Shown here in pieces: positions 36,655 to 44,718 of a stretch of 64,000 nucleotides of DNA; position 1 is the stretch's first letter; the number at the start of each line of letters is the position of its first letter. The stretch is from JAJDXO01 sp965221855 (GTDB lineage: Bacteria; Pseudomonadota; Alphaproteobacteria; Rhodospirillales; UBA2165). The position numbers and the translations under genes were made by a program. The DNA is taken from assembly GCA_965221855.1 (NCBI GenBank), contig CBDCSV010000002.1, positions 62,001 to 126,000 on the forward strand, written 5' to 3'. Under the pieces are notes generated by a model. That model ran no database searches and was not told the origin of the DNA. It saw nothing but the letters and a program-made list of their open reading frames with translations.

Positions 36655-37173
36655 CTACATTTTCGCGATGACGCCGCAGCCGATGCGGCCTCCGGCGCCC
36701 CCGATGGGCTGGGTCATGTGGTCGTCGGGGTTCGCGTGGATGATGACCGCGGAGCCGTCACCGTCGAGAAGCGCTGGCCTGGCGCCGCCCGCCACCGAGA
36801 CGAGGGTGGTGAAGAACTCGGCCCGCGCGGAGCCGTCGGCCGAGACGTACAGATTGGGAAGATCGCCGTTGTCCGGTCCTTCAGGATGGCGCAGGCCGTG
36901 CTTGGCGCCGCCCGGATTGATATGGCCCTTGGCCGCCTTGAAATCGGGCTTGCAGGAGCCCACGGCGTGCAGGTGGATGCCGTGGCCGCCGGGCGGCAAT
37001 CCGCTCACCTCCACCGACACGAGCACGCCTGTGGGCGTTTGCTCGAAGCTGGCCTTTCCGATGACCGCGCCCTTGGCGTCGACGATTTCGGCCGTCGCCA
37101 TGTCGGCCGCGGACGCGAGAGGCGCCGCGGCGAGGGCCGAGACGGCGATGAGAGCAATAGCAGCGACTTTCAT
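36655..37173 (-). CDS. sodC: Superoxide dismutase [Cu-Zn] SodC, with a changed zinc ligand
   Basis: Periplasmic superoxide dismutase of 172 residues with a signal peptide at 1-22 (cleavage near ASA). ATG 37173 is chosen; codons upstream are unlike the family. Copper ligands are in HGIHLH (His67, His69) and IIHANP (His146); His84 in GHINP bridges; His92 and Asp104 bind zinc; Cys74 and Cys166 form the disulfide. The third zinc His, expected in the PHxGD-type motif, is Asp101 in PDNGDLPNL. A nearby His96 might substitute. The enzyme may thus have altered zinc affinity or structure. It stands alone, between IS630 copy 3 and an IS256 relic. Confidence 0.92.
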   Translation of the reverse strand: MKVAAIALIAVSALAAAPLASAADMATAEIVDAKGAVIGKASFEQTPTGVLVSVEVSGLPPGGHGIHLHAVGSCKPDFKAAKGHINPGGAKHGLRHPEGPDNGDLPNLYVSADGSARAEFFTTLVSVAGGARPALLDGDGSAVIIHANPDDHMTQPIGGAGGRIGCGVIAKM

Positions 37174-37348
37174 TTGGGTCTCCTGTGATCCGGCGCCGTA
37201 AGGATGGGGATCATATACGGTCCAGCGCCATTCGCCACTGTTTCGGGCCGGGGACGCGGCGAATTTCCACCTGCTGCATGAGCGCATTAGTGGGATCATC
37301 CCGGTATCGCCGAATTTCCTGACCGATCACCGAACACCCGTCGAGTCA

Positions 37349-37509
37349 CTGGGGGTTGCATCTCCTTCACCACCTCAAAGGCTTGTGGTAGGTTCTCAAT
37401 CGTTACAGCTTGCTGTGGCATCGGGGTGCTCCTTCTTGCGGTTGTCGTAAACCACAGGGAGTACCCCATTCCCAACTGACACATAAATTTTTACGTCACC
37501 CTGGGGGTT
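37349..37509. repeat. IS256 end remnant with flanking 9-bp direct repeat
   Basis: Bases 37357-37500 are identical over about 144 bp to the right end of the IS256-family element at 43175-43318, including terminal repeat and transposase start codon region (reading MPQQAVTIENLPQ). On both sides stands CTGGGGGTT (37349-37357 and 37501-37509), like a target duplication of a longer element. The left 1.13 kb of the element is missing, from its left end to the remnant edge. The region 37174-37348 before it has no gene that I can support. The promoter of the TAXI gene follows at 37510-37604. Confidence 0.85.
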
Positions 37510-37604
37510 CGCCTATTGGCAGAGGGTGAGAGTTCTTCCATACTCGGTATAATGGTTCGTAGAGCCAACAATCCGACATTTCGGGTTTCATACGGGAGGA
37601 TTAC

Positions 37605-38621
37605 ATGAAGTTTTCCAGAACATTGATGACTGCCGCCGTCGCGGTCTCCGCCGGTGCGTTCGCATTGGGCGGCGCAAGCCCGGCGGATGCCAAGCTCAAG
37701 AGCATTTCCATCGGCACGAACCCGCCGGGGACCAACTACTTCCTGCTGGGCGGCATGATGGCGAAGGTGCTCCAAGAGGCGACCAAGATCCGGACGACCA
37801 CGCAGCCGCACGCCGGCGCGTCGGTCTACGTCCCGCTCCTCAACAACGGCGAAATGGTCCTCGGCCTCAATTCCTCAATCGAATCGGCGTTGGGCTACAA
37901 CGGCCGCGCACCCTACAAGCGGCCCAACAAGAACCTTCGCGCGCTCGCCCGCTTTTGGGTCCTGCCCTACGCCTACTTCGCCCGGGCCAATTCCGGCATC
38001 AAGACCGTCGGCGACCTGAAGGGCAAGAAAGTGATCATCGACATCAAGTCGAATGCATCGCTCGCCACGCTCAACAAGACCATCATGGCAACCGCCGGCC
38101 TGGGCGACGGCGACTACACCGCCATGTCGGCGGGCAATATTCCGCAGAACATCAATGCCGTCGTCGAAGGCCGCGCCGACGCCGCCGTAACGGCGATGGG
38201 TATCCCGATCCTCCGCAAGGCGCATTCGGGAATTCCAGGCGGCATCCAGGTCCTCGAGCTCGGCCCCAAGGCGACCAACGAGTTCATGAAGGCGGGCCTG
38301 GAGGGCTCCAAGACCCTGATCGCCAAGCCGCGGCCGCCGTGGGTTGGCGTCGACCGCGAAATGAAGATTGCGGCCTTCGATTCCTACATCAACATCGGCG
38401 CGGGCATCTCCGATGACGATGCCTATATGATAGTGAAGGCGCTCCACGACAATTGGGCGAAGCTGCAGAAGCAGCACCCGATTTTCCGCGGCTTGAAGCC
38501 GAGCCAGCTCGGTCCGTCGGACAATCCGCACCCCTACCATCCCGGAGCGATCAAATTCTTCAAGGAGAAGGGGTATTGGAGCGCCGCGAACGACAAACAA
38601 CAGATGATGTACACCAAATAG
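37605..38621 (+). CDS. TAXI family TRAP transporter solute-binding subunit
   Basis: Periplasmic binding protein of 338 residues. The site GGGAGGA precedes ATG. Residues 1-29 are a signal peptide ending near ADA. TAXI features are 'SISIGTNPPGTNYFLLGGMM', 'TTQPHAGASVYVPLLNNGEM' and 'SGIKTVGDLKGKKVIIDIKS', then 'IPQNINAVVEGRADAAVTAM'. The ligand could be a dicarboxylate, amino acid or aromatic acid. A TATAAT-like box lies at 37548-37553. It opens an operon with the fused permease 32 bp downstream. Confidence 0.93.
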   Translation: MKFSRTLMTAAVAVSAGAFALGGASPADAKLKSISIGTNPPGTNYFLLGGMMAKVLQEATKIRTTTQPHAGASVYVPLLNNGEMVLGLNSSIESALGYNGRAPYKRPNKNLRALARFWVLPYAYFARANSGIKTVGDLKGKKVIIDIKSNASLATLNKTIMATAGLGDGDYTAMSAGNIPQNINAVVEGRADAAVTAMGIPILRKAHSGIPGGIQVLELGPKATNEFMKAGLEGSKTLIAKPRPPWVGVDREMKIAAFDSYINIGAGISDDDAYMIVKALHDNWAKLQKQHPIFRGLKPSQLGPSDNPHPYHPGAIKFFKEKGYWSAANDKQQMMYTK

Positions 38622-38653
38622 ACGGCATCATCCGGCTATCGCGTCCATAGGCC

Positions 38654-40546
38654 ATGGACAGATCGCTCGGCGTTCTCGCGAACGTCTACTACGCGCTCAT
38701 TCCGATCTTGGGAGTTGTGTGGATCCTTTCGGTCCCGCAACTCCTGGGCATTTCCATGGTCGCTCAGGAGATCATTACGGTCATCCTGGGCCTCGCCATT
38801 GCGGCGACCTTCATCAAGCATCCCTACGGTGAAAAAGCCGGCTGGCCCGAGCTGATTATCGGATTGGCCGGCCTTGCCGCGTGGGCCTGGTCGGCGGGGC
38901 ACTACGTCGAGTGGCTGACCGATATCGCCGAACGGGGGCCGGAGAAGTGGGTGCCCGGGGTCATCGGAATTGTCATCCTCATGGAGGCCTTGCGCAAAAC
39001 CTCGGGCACGGCCATCGCGATACTGGTCTGGGTGCTTCTGGCATACGCATTTTTCGGGTATCTGATGCCCGGCGTATTGGAGGCGGAGAAGTTCCCGGCA
39101 ACCAAGATCGTTCTCTACAATTACGCGGATTCGAACGGCGTGCCGGGCCTCGTTCTGCGGATCGTCTGCACCATTGTATTGGCGTTTATCGTTTTCGGCC
39201 GGCTGCTCGAAGTCAGCGGCGCGACGACGTTCTTCACCGACCTGGCCATGGGCTGGATGGGTCACCGGCGGGGCGGGCCGGCGAAGGTGGCGGTTGTCGC
39301 ATCGTCGGCGTTCGGCATGGTGTCCGGTTCGAGCGTTGGCAACATCATGAGCACCGGCGTCGTGACCATTCCGTTGATGAAGCGGTCGGGGTTCAAGTCC
39401 GAATATGCGGCCGGTATCGAAGCCGTGGCGTCGAACGGCGGACAGTTCGCACCGCCGATCATGGGAGCCACCGCGTTTCTGATCGCCGATTTTTTGCAGA
39501 TCGGTTACGTGGATGTGGTCATCGCCGCGGCGATCCCCGCCTTCCTGTATTACCTGGTCCTGTTCATGCAGGTGGATTCCATCGCCGTACGGTTCGGTCT
39601 CAAGGGGCTGGACCGGGCGGAACTGCCCGTCGTTCTCACCACATTGCTGAGCGGTTGGGTCTATCTCATACCCATCGCGGTCCTGCTCTATTTCCTGTTC
39701 TGGCTGAGTTTCAATCCCGCGACATCGGCGGTCTATGCCATCGGGACGTTATTGGTTCTGATGATCGTCCGGAAACGGCGGTTTCTGACCATCCACGAGA
39801 TCAAGTCCTTCGTCTTCGGCAGCGGTGAGAACCTCCTGCCGATCGTTCTCATCGGCGGCGCGGCCGGGATCGTCATCGGAGTGATGAATTCCACCGGTCT
39901 GGCATTCCAGCTTACGCTGATATTGGCCGAGGTCGGCAACAACGCCGGCTTGATGGCGATGCTGCTGCTGACCGCCTTGATCTCCATCATACTCGGCATG
40001 GGGATGCCCACCGCGGCGGTCTACATCGTGCTGGCGACCGTATTGGCCCCGGCGATGGAAGAGTTGGGCGTCAAGCCATTGGCCGCCCACCTGTTCCTGT
40101 TCTATTTCGGGCTGCTCAGCATGCTGACTCCCCCGGTGGCGGTCGCCAGTTACGTGGCCGCCGGCCTCGCAGGCAGCAACATGTGGTCGACGGGCTGGAT
40201 CGGTATCCGGCTGGCGGTGGTCGCGTATCTCGTGCCGTTCCTGTGGATTTTCAATCCGGCCCTGATTTTCATCGGCACGCCTACGGCGATCGCCTATGCC
40301 GTCCTATCGGCGATCGTCGCCGGGTTGATGCTGGCCCGAGCCCTCCAGGACCTGCATCTGACGGCGTTGAGTTCACGGTTGCTGGTTTTGGCGCTGGTTG
40401 CCGGCGCACTGGCGATCGGTTCATCGACCATCTGGATCGGGACCGAAGCGCCCGGTGTCCTGATCGCGTGCGCTATCGGGATTGCGGTGATCCTGGTGCT
40501 CAAAAGGATCGCCCCGGAAAAGGCTCTCGATCCGGCGCAAATGTAG
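38654..40546 (+). CDS. TRAP transporter fused permease (DctQM-like), TAXI type
   Basis: Inner-membrane protein of 630 residues that joins the small DctQ-like and large DctM-like subunits in one chain, the usual form for TAXI systems. An N-terminal block of about four helices is followed by the DctM-like domain with 'VSGSSVGNIMSTGVVTIPLM', 'EAVASNGGQFAPPIMGATAF', 'ILGMGMPTAAVYIVLATVLA' and 'LFYFGLLSMLTPPVAVASYV'. The last three helices form the extra C-terminal part known from fused TRAP proteins. Transport is driven by an ion gradient, not ATP. It sits between the TAXI gene and the facing maoC-like gene. Confidence 0.93.
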   Translation: MDRSLGVLANVYYALIPILGVVWILSVPQLLGISMVAQEIITVILGLAIAATFIKHPYGEKAGWPELIIGLAGLAAWAWSAGHYVEWLTDIAERGPEKWVPGVIGIVILMEALRKTSGTAIAILVWVLLAYAFFGYLMPGVLEAEKFPATKIVLYNYADSNGVPGLVLRIVCTIVLAFIVFGRLLEVSGATTFFTDLAMGWMGHRRGGPAKVAVVASSAFGMVSGSSVGNIMSTGVVTIPLMKRSGFKSEYAAGIEAVASNGGQFAPPIMGATAFLIADFLQIGYVDVVIAAAIPAFLYYLVLFMQVDSIAVRFGLKGLDRAELPVVLTTLLSGWVYLIPIAVLLYFLFWLSFNPATSAVYAIGTLLVLMIVRKRRFLTIHEIKSFVFGSGENLLPIVLIGGAAGIVIGVMNSTGLAFQLTLILAEVGNNAGLMAMLLLTALISIILGMGMPTAAVYIVLATVLAPAMEELGVKPLAAHLFLFYFGLLSMLTPPVAVASYVAAGLAGSNMWSTGWIGIRLAVVAYLVPFLWIFNPALIFIGTPTAIAYAVLSAIVAGLMLARALQDLHLTALSSRLLVLALVAGALAIGSSTIWIGTEAPGVLIACAIGIAVILVLKRIAPEKALDPAQM

Positions 40547-40622
40547 TGTTCAAGAGAGAACGTCGACGCCGATTTCCTCAGGTCGGGCATCCGGGCGGCC
40601 GGTGCGGCGAACCCGCTTCCTG

Positions 40623-41093
40623 TCACCTCGGAACGGCGCCGGCCTTGTAAACGACGATGGTATCCAGCATGGACAAGACCGGTTCGCCATCCTGGTTTTG
40701 CAGCGTCATTTCGATCGTCACGACACCGCGGTCGGGTTTGCTTCGAGACTCCCGTTTTTCCTTGCACGCACCGAACAATGTAAGGGTGTCGCCCGCCCGG
40801 GCGGGCCGCAGGAAACGCACCTGATCGTAGCCGCCGGATGCGACCACATTGGGATTCGTTCCGTTTCGTTGAATGAGATGGATACGGAGGGCCAAAAGAT
40901 GAGCCCCGCTGGCGATGATGCCGCCGTGCTGGGACGCGGCGGCGGCCTCTTCATCGATATGATACGGCATGGGATCCCACCGGCGGGCGAATTCCATGAT
41001 CTCGTCCTTGGTGAGATGGTAGGAGCCGACCTCATACCGGTCCCCGACGGCGAACTCTTCGTACGTTTCAGTGTTTTTAAACCGGGTGGTCAT
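40623..41093 (-). CDS. MaoC family dehydratase
   Basis: A hot-dog fold hydratase of 156 residues. Characteristic text: 'EEFAVGDRYEVGSYHLTKDE', the catalytic Asp/His region 'RRWDPMPYHIDEEAAAAS', and 'GGIIASGAHLLALRIHL'. The D-P-x-x-x-H pattern forms the active site that adds water to enoyl-CoA in R-specific hydratases. It is divergent from the nitroreductase gene and likely belongs to the acyl-CoA part of the catabolic patch. The substrate is unknown. Confidence 0.88.
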   Translation of the reverse strand: MTTRFKNTETYEEFAVGDRYEVGSYHLTKDEIMEFARRWDPMPYHIDEEAAAASQHGGIIASGAHLLALRIHLIQRNGTNPNVVASGGYDQVRFLRPARAGDTLTLFGACKEKRESRSKPDRGVVTIEMTLQNQDGEPVLSMLDTIVVYKAGAVPR

Positions 41094-41200
41094 TGCTTAG
41101 CCTAGGGTCAAACAGGTGTGGTCGGAAAATGCCCGTTCCCAAACCGGGCGTCCATGATCATTTTGGGGCGGACCGCCCCGGTCAAGAGGAGGCATCGGCC

Positions 41201-42034
41201 ATGGCCGAATTCGATGATTTGGTGAAGGCGCGGTTCGGCACGGACGGCGATACCTCATCCCCGCCGGCGGGAGAAGAGGTGCTCAAGACGATCCTCGCGC
41301 ACCGGACATACCGGAAATATTCCGACGAACCCGTGGACGGGGCGTTGCTGGAGCTGTTGCTGGCGTGCGCCCTGTCGGCGCCGACGAAGTCGGATCTCAT
41401 GCAGTTTTCCGTCATTCATGTGACGGATGCCGACAAGAAGAGCCGTCTGGCCGAGCTGTCCAATACGTCCTGGATCGCGACGGCGCCGGTGGTGCTTCTG
41501 TTTTGCGGCGATACGGGCCGAAACAGGTCGATCACCCGAGCCCGCGGCTACGAATACGCGCAGAACACATTGGACAGCTTTTTCAACGCCGCGGTCGATA
41601 CGGCCCTGGTGATGCAGAATTTCACCATCGCCGCCGAGGCGGCGGGGCTGGGCTGCTGCTACGTCTCCCAGGTACGGCTGCATCTCGACGAGGTGGGAGA
41701 ATTGTTTGCCTTGCCCGAGGGGGTGTTCCCGGTTTGCGGCCTGACGGCGGGCTGGCCGGGGGAGGAACGGGACACGACTTACCGCATTCCGCCTGAAGTT
41801 TCCGTTCATCGCGATGTCTATTCCAGCGCGGGTCTGGCAGGGTCCATGGACGGGTACGATGCCAGGCGCAACCGCCAACGTCCGACGCCTCCGGAAAAGC
41901 AGATGTACCGGAACCATTACGGCGAGGCCGAGAACTACGGCTGGTCGGAGAATACGGCCAGGCGTTTGTCGCGTCCGGACGGCCTGTCGCTGATGCGGGA
42001 CTTTCTAATAAAGCAGGGTTTCGATCTCGCCTAA
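41201..42034 (+). CDS. Nitroreductase family protein
   Basis: An FMN-binding oxidoreductase of 277 residues. ATG 41201 follows AGAGGAGG; upstream codons are non-coding in style. The N-terminal flavin segment is 'VLKTILAHRTYRKYSDEPVD' with the typical Arg-Ser/Thr-x-R context, and 'CALSAPTKSDLMQFSVIHVT' follows. 'MQNFTIAAEAAGLGCCYVSQ' marks the C-terminal helix set. It may reduce nitro groups, quinones or an unsaturated bond. The IS256 duplication overlaps its stop codon, so the gene ends intact. The IS separates it from the Rieske gene, with which it may have been cotranscribed before. Confidence 0.85.
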   Translation: MAEFDDLVKARFGTDGDTSSPPAGEEVLKTILAHRTYRKYSDEPVDGALLELLLACALSAPTKSDLMQFSVIHVTDADKKSRLAELSNTSWIATAPVVLLFCGDTGRNRSITRARGYEYAQNTLDSFFNAAVDTALVMQNFTIAAEAAGLGCCYVSQVRLHLDEVGELFALPEGVFPVCGLTAGWPGEERDTTYRIPPEVSVHRDVYSSAGLAGSMDGYDARRNRQRPTPPEKQMYRNHYGEAENYGWSENTARRLSRPDGLSLMRDFLIKQGFDLA

Positions 42035-42040
42035 CGCATT
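42033..42040. repeat. IS256 target-site duplication, left
   Basis: AACGCATT, identical to 43319-43326. Eight-base duplications are normal for IS256-family insertion. The left copy includes the end of the nitroreductase stop codon. Confidence 0.95.
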
Positions 42041-43318
42041 GGTAACGTCAAGAGTTATGTGTCAGGGAGACTGGGGTACTGATTCCCTGAGACTTGTTTT
42101 CGTGAATGAAGACCGCGAAGAGGATGCGGTCCATTGAGGTTTTATCCTTGAAGGTTCCCATGGGCCGGGTTCGTCTGCGAACCTCGCGGAACCTCCGTTC
42201 GATGGCATTGGTGGTCCTGACCTGCTTTCGCTCGGCGAGGTCCTTGTAGCGGAAGCAGGTGAGCAGGTCGTCGAGGTCGTTGCGCAGGCAGGCGACGGCC
42301 TTGGGGTAGGTATCTTCCCAGGCGTCGGCGAAGCGGCGGGCGGCGGTCTCGGCCTTGCGGCGGTTGGGGGCATTCATGACGGCGTGGACGTCGGCCTTGA
42401 CGGCCTGCTGGTCGGCTACGCGGACCTTGTTGAGGATGTTCCTGATTTTGTGCGCCCAGCACCTCTGAACGGGGATGCCGTGATAGACGATCGGCAAGGC
42501 GGCGAGCAGGCCTTGGCCGCCATCAACGCAGATCATCTCAAGGCCCTCGCCGGTGAGGCCGCGGCGGTGCAACGCGGTGAGGAAGCGCTCCCACTCCGCG
42601 GCGCTCTCGCTGGCGGCGAGTTGGAAGTCGATAATCTCCTTCTTGCCGTCGTGCCGTATGCCCAGCGCCACCAGGACCGGCCTCCTGAGCGCGCCGGCGC
42701 CGGTCTTGCAGGCCAGCACCACGCCGTCGAGCATCAGCGCCTTGTAGGCGTTCTTCAGCGGCCGGCGGTGGAATGCGGCGACCGACAGATCGAGGGTCTT
42801 GGCGACCCGGCTCACCGTCGCGGCCGAGACCGGACGCCCGAGCAGGGCAAGCAGGACCTCGCCGACCTTGCGGGTCGAGAGCCCCAGCACGAAGCCGGCC
42901 AGGATGGCGCGGTCGATCTCTGGAGCGCGCCTTGCGTAGCTCTTCAGAACCTCGGTCGGGCAGAAGTGCCGGGTGCGCGGCACGTTGAGCTCGATGTCGC
43001 CGAGCTCGCTGAGCAGGCGGCGCCGGTAGGTGCCGTTGCGCCGGTCGCGCATAGCGCTGCCATCGAGGCCGTCGAGCCAGCGATCCACCGCCTCGGCCAT
43101 CCGGCCCTCGATGATCTCGGCCAGCGCCTGGCGGCCAAGCGGGCGATAACCCTCGCCCCAGTCCAATCCCTGCTTGCATCTCCTTCACCACCTCAAAGGC
43201 TTGTGGTAGGTTCTCAATCGTTACAGCTTGCTGTGGCATCGGGGTGCTCCTTCTTGCGGTTGTCGTAAACCACAGGGAGTACCCCATTCCCAACTGACAC
43301 ATAAATTTTTACGTCACC
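42041..43318 (-). mobile_element. IS256-family insertion sequence
   Basis: A 1278-bp element with imperfect terminal repeats (GGTAACGTCAA... and GGTGACGTAAA... as read inward, both leading into TTATGTGTCAG) and an 8-bp duplication AACGCATT. It holds one transposase gene whose frame is broken near its start. The right-end 144 bp are also present as a remnant at 37357-37500. Confidence 0.95.
42048..43239 (-). pseudogene. IS256 family transposase with a 1-base frameshift near the N-terminus
   Basis: The start codon is at 43239 (MPQQAVTIENLPQAFEVV). This frame runs about 24 codons to EMQAG, where an extra base in the CCC at 43168-43170 shifts the frame. The rest (42048-43166, 372 residues) carries the DDE residues in MLDGVVLACK, ICVDGGQGLL and NAIERRFREV and is otherwise complete. 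Removing one base restores EMQAGLDWGEGY, the family reading. A TTG at 43166 could start a shortened protein, so some activity cannot be excluded. Confidence 0.85.
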
Positions 43319-43326
43319 AACGCATT
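43319..43326. repeat. IS256 target-site duplication, right
   Basis: AACGCATT, the exact partner of 42033-42040. Confidence 0.95.
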
Positions 43327-43328
43327 GA

Positions 43329-43338
43329 TGCAATTGCA
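43329..43338. promoter_or_regulatory. Short palindrome upstream of the Rieske gene
   Basis: TGCAATTGCA, a perfect 10-bp palindrome in the 50 bp left between the IS256 element and the Rieske start. It could be an operator half that remains after the insertion. Only weak support. Confidence 0.25.
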
Positions 43339-43368
43339 ATGACCGCGGCGCTGATTTAGCGTCTAGGC

Positions 43369-44685
43369 ATGCTGACCGCCGAACAAAACCAGCTTGTCAC
43401 CAGCACCGGTCCGGCAACGCCGGCCGGCGAGGTTCTGCGCCATTATTGGCAGCCGGCGGTGCTGGTCGAGGAACTGGCCGGGCCCAGGCCGGCCAAGGCG
43501 ATTGAACTGTTGGGAGAGAGGCTGGTCGTCTTCCGAGACGAGGAGGGCCGGTATGGCCTGGTCGCCCGGCATTGCCCCCATCGCGGCGCCGATCTCAAAT
43601 ACGGGCGGCTGGAGGATGGCGGCCTCAGGTGTCCGTTCCACGGCTGGCTGTTCGACGTCAACGGGTCGTGCCTGGAACAGCCCGCCGAGCCGCCCGGCAG
43701 CACCTTCCACACCAAAATCAGGCATACGGCCTATCCCTGCCGCGAGGCCAACGGCATCGTGTTCGCCTATATGGGACCGGGAGACCCGCCGCCGTTGCCG
43801 GACTTCGACTGCTTTCTGGCGCCCGATGAATTCACCTTCGCCTTCAAGGGATTCGTCGACTGCAACTGGCTGCAATTGCTGGAGGTGGGGATCGATCCGT
43901 CCCATGCGTCGTTCCTCCACCGGTTCCTGGAAGATGAGAGTTCCGACGACAACTACGGCCGGCAGTTCCGGTTCGAGACGGAAGAGGGCGGTATCCCGAT
44001 CACCAAGGTGCTCAGGGAATATGACTGTCCCGATATCGATTTCGAGGAGACCGAATACGGGCTTCGCATTTTCGCGCTGCGGGACCTCGATGAAGAACGC
44101 CTCCATGTGCGGGTGACCAACATGATTTTTCCCAATGCCGTGGTCATCCCGATGAGCAACGACATGATGCTGACCCAATGGCATGTGCCGCTGGATGACG
44201 GCCGAAGCTGGTGGTACGCCATCTTCTCGAGTTTCTCCGAAAAGGTGGACAAGGAAACCATGCGCCGGGACCGCCTGGAGCTCTATTCGGTGCCGGATTA
44301 CATGCCGCGCCAGAACAAATCCAACGACTACGGCTACAACCCGGAGGAACAGCGGACCGAGACCTATACGGGCATGGGGATGGACATCAACGTCCACGAT
44401 CAATGGGCGGTCGAATCCCTCGGCACCATTCAGGACCGGACCCGGGAGCATCTTGGTACCGCGGACAAGGTGATCATTGCCAACCGCCGGCTGCTGATGA
44501 AGATGATCGAAACCATCCAAAATGGCGGCGTCCCGGAGGTGGCGCGGCAGAACGGGGGACCGCCGCTCAAGGGACCGGTGGCCATCGACACCATCGCCTC
44601 TAAAGGGGACTGGCAGGCCGACTGGCGCGAGCATGCCCGGAACCGCCGCGCCCAATCCGGTTGGGCGCCCGACCCGTGGGCTTGA
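43369..44685 (+). CDS. Rieske [2Fe-2S] aromatic ring-hydroxylating oxygenase, alpha subunit (phthalate 4,5-dioxygenase-like)
   Basis: A 438-residue terminal oxygenase. The Rieske domain has C69-P-H71 in RHCPHRGADLK and C88-P-F-H91 in RCPFHGWLFD. The mononuclear iron motif is 'LEVGIDPSHASFLHRF' with His179, His184 and a bridging acid before. The N-terminal 'TSTGPATPAGEVLRHYWQPA' fits the phthalate dioxygenase/LigX-like group that works as an alpha-only homotrimer. It hydroxylates or demethylates an aromatic or N-substituted compound. No ferredoxin or reductase gene is nearby, so electron supply must come from elsewhere. A glutamine-synthetase-like gene follows after 33 bp. Confidence 0.92.
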   Translation: MLTAEQNQLVTSTGPATPAGEVLRHYWQPAVLVEELAGPRPAKAIELLGERLVVFRDEEGRYGLVARHCPHRGADLKYGRLEDGGLRCPFHGWLFDVNGSCLEQPAEPPGSTFHTKIRHTAYPCREANGIVFAYMGPGDPPPLPDFDCFLAPDEFTFAFKGFVDCNWLQLLEVGIDPSHASFLHRFLEDESSDDNYGRQFRFETEEGGIPITKVLREYDCPDIDFEETEYGLRIFALRDLDEERLHVRVTNMIFPNAVVIPMSNDMMLTQWHVPLDDGRSWWYAIFSSFSEKVDKETMRRDRLELYSVPDYMPRQNKSNDYGYNPEEQRTETYTGMGMDINVHDQWAVESLGTIQDRTREHLGTADKVIIANRRLLMKMIETIQNGGVPEVARQNGGPPLKGPVAIDTIASKGDWQADWREHARNRRAQSGWAPDPWA

Positions 44686-44718
44686 AGTAGGGCCGGCGGC
44701 AGCTCGGAGGGAGGCAGC

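Noticed and set aside
37296..37484. A 62-codon minus-strand frame starting MCQLGMGYSLWF
   Set aside because: It consists of IS256 end sequence read from its promoter region into unrelated DNA; treated as remnant of the element, not a gene.
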